Made by a program: the position numbers and the translations under genes. A DNA stretch of 64,000 nucleotides from Apis mellifera (Eukaryota > Arthropoda > Insecta > Hymenoptera > Apidae), in contig NC_037649.1 of NCBI RefSeq assembly GCF_003254395.2, positions 7,473,032-7,537,031 of the forward strand, given 5' to 3'. The notes under the pieces are model-generated. The model searched no databases, was not told the origin of the DNA, and saw nothing but the letters and a program-made list of their open reading frames with translations. Below, piece after piece: positions 62,577 to 64,000 of the stretch (positions within the stretch are counted from its first letter, which is position 1; each line of letters opens with the position of its first letter).

Positions 62577-64000
62577 CAGTCGTTTGTAATTACGTATCTG
62601 CCTTTGGAAGTGGCGATCCAGGCGCACGGTTAACACGTATTTATCTCAATTAAAATACCGGCTCGTTCTAAAAACGTCTACGATTGCTTGTACACAGTTA
62701 CATCCATCATTAATCAATTAAGAAACGAGGGTCGCGGCCGTAATTAGATCCTCGAGTTTTCGTTCGATTGATTTTCGCGGATACAAAAGGGAACTTTTTC
62801 CCTTTGAATGATGTATCGTTCGTAATTATCCGCGATAACTCTTCTCCCTTTCCATTCACCCCGTGTCTCCCCCTATCCTCGTGTGCATACTATTTCGTAT
62901 GCGAAAATATGCGTAACGTGTATTTTATTAAATAGCTCGAATAACAAAGACCAAAAATTAATTACGCGACTTTAACGTGGGTTAAAAAATTTTAAAATTG
63001 AAAATTCTATATCGTTATTATTCCAGGAATATTTAATTATGATAAAAACTCTGTTCAATTTTCTAAAAATTAATTTTTACATCATTCTTCCAATATAACG
63101 TAACAAAAGTAACTTTTTTGACGTTGAGTAATTTGAATCGGAAATTCAATTTTCCACCGTGTTATTGCTTTCGATTCGAATATTGGATCAAAATCGGTGA
63201 ATCTAAAATAACTGAAATCGAAGGGAAAATATAAATAACGTTTCGCGATAAGCGAGGAGGAGAGAAAAAACAAAAAAGAAAGAAAAACAATCTTCTTACG
63301 CGGAAAATATTCCAAGATCGGACGACTTATAATTGGTTAGAAAAAGGGAATTGCATTCCGAAAGTTTCGTTCGATCGGGCGCAACATCGTTATTTCTCGG
63401 TCTCCGCTCCAGTATTATCAAGATTCCTCCGTCGAGATTTTCATTTTCATTCCGCAGATATACGCGACGGCGGTTGAAAAGAAAGGGGGGAAAAACGGGC
63501 TCGATTCACAGCGGCTCCAGTTGGACGTGGACGTGAATTTTCGCGATACTCGTTTCAACGGCAACAGACTTCTAATTAATTTAACAATTTATCTCGAGCG
63601 TTTTCACCGCGGAGTACACGGGTTTCCATCGCTGTGATATGACAGAGCAAACACGTGGTGAAATATCGTGTAATTGTTGCCGGGAATATACGAGTGAATT
63701 TCAAGAGTTAAAAGAGAGTTTTATCTCGAATGTATGTAATGTACAACTGTTTTTATCGCCGTGCAAACAGAAAGGATTACTATCTTTTTTTTCAGCCTTT
63801 GTGATTTTTCAACCACTCTTTACTCGTTCGAACAAAAATCATTCCGAGAAAAGAAAAAAGTACGAGCTAGAAATATCAATTAGAAATATCATTTTCAAGT
63901 GACTTATTACATTGATATTTTGTAAAATTATCCAATTATCGCAAAACGGTGACGATTTATTTAAGCGCGAGGAAATAGGAATAGATCAGAGATAAGAGGT

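Larger units (their letters stand above)
60641..64000. other. DNA right of the array, no confident gene
   Basis: Composition returns to the mixed AT-rich, CpG-bearing background. GC-balanced patches at 61.2-61.7 and 62.45-62.9 kb resemble the non-coding islands elsewhere. A GA-rich tract lies at 61.10-61.13 kb. The only frame of interest is the 100-codon one at 61331-61633. Confidence 0.5.

Overview
This window reads as nuclear DNA of an insect, most likely a bee (Apis or a close relative). The background is AT-rich but keeps many CpG dinucleotides (cgatcg, ttcgaa and tcgcga words everywhere). There are many (CT)n, (GAA)n, (TA)n and poly-A/T tracts. Coding sequence is very sparse, and what can be recognised is split into short exons with GT-AG introns. 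There is no sign of operons, ribosome binding sites, CRISPR arrays or IS elements. The species is inferred from composition and repeat style, not from a recognised gene.

The firmest coding signal is a pair of minus-strand exons, 50303-50383 and 45128-45350. They are separated by a 4,952-bp intron. Both have good splice sites, their phases match exactly, and the joined reading frame is open. The protein segment is Ser/Pro-rich and polar and I do not recognise the family. No convincing partner exon was found elsewhere, so the window mostly covers long introns and/or intergenic DNA of that gene. A handful of weaker coding candidates are listed at low confidence (near 7.4-7.9, 9.6, 10.8, 28.9 and 61.3 kb).

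The most remarkable object is a roughly 10-kb tandem array at about 50.8-60.6 kb, just upstream (in transcription sense) of exon 50303-50383. Seven intact monomers of 804-818 bp are flanked by older, decayed copies. Each intact monomer is very AT-rich except for a core of about 120 bp. Read on the minus strand, the core looks like a compact CpG promoter: TGCGCA/GCTTGCG words, an E2F-type TTTTGGCGCC, an NRF1/EWG-like ACGCATGCGT palindrome, and a YY1/Pho-like ATGGCGGAA that is also a start codon. It is followed about 190 bp later by a splice-donor-like GGAG/GTTAGT. The array may therefore be an amplified promoter/first-exon module rather than an ordinary satellite. That is inference and needs transcript data.

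Other structure: a near-perfect 144-bp palindrome built around a (TA)n tract (2192-2335); two smaller tandem arrays (7984-8993, five units of 189-224 bp; 17154-18170, six units of 164-177 bp); a 28-bp exact direct duplication (43379-43406 and 44141-44168); CpG-rich blocks near 22.6-23.6 kb; and several microsatellites. From 1 to 45 kb and from 60.7 to 64 kb I otherwise see non-coding DNA. Most open frames there are purine/pyrimidine-tract artefacts.
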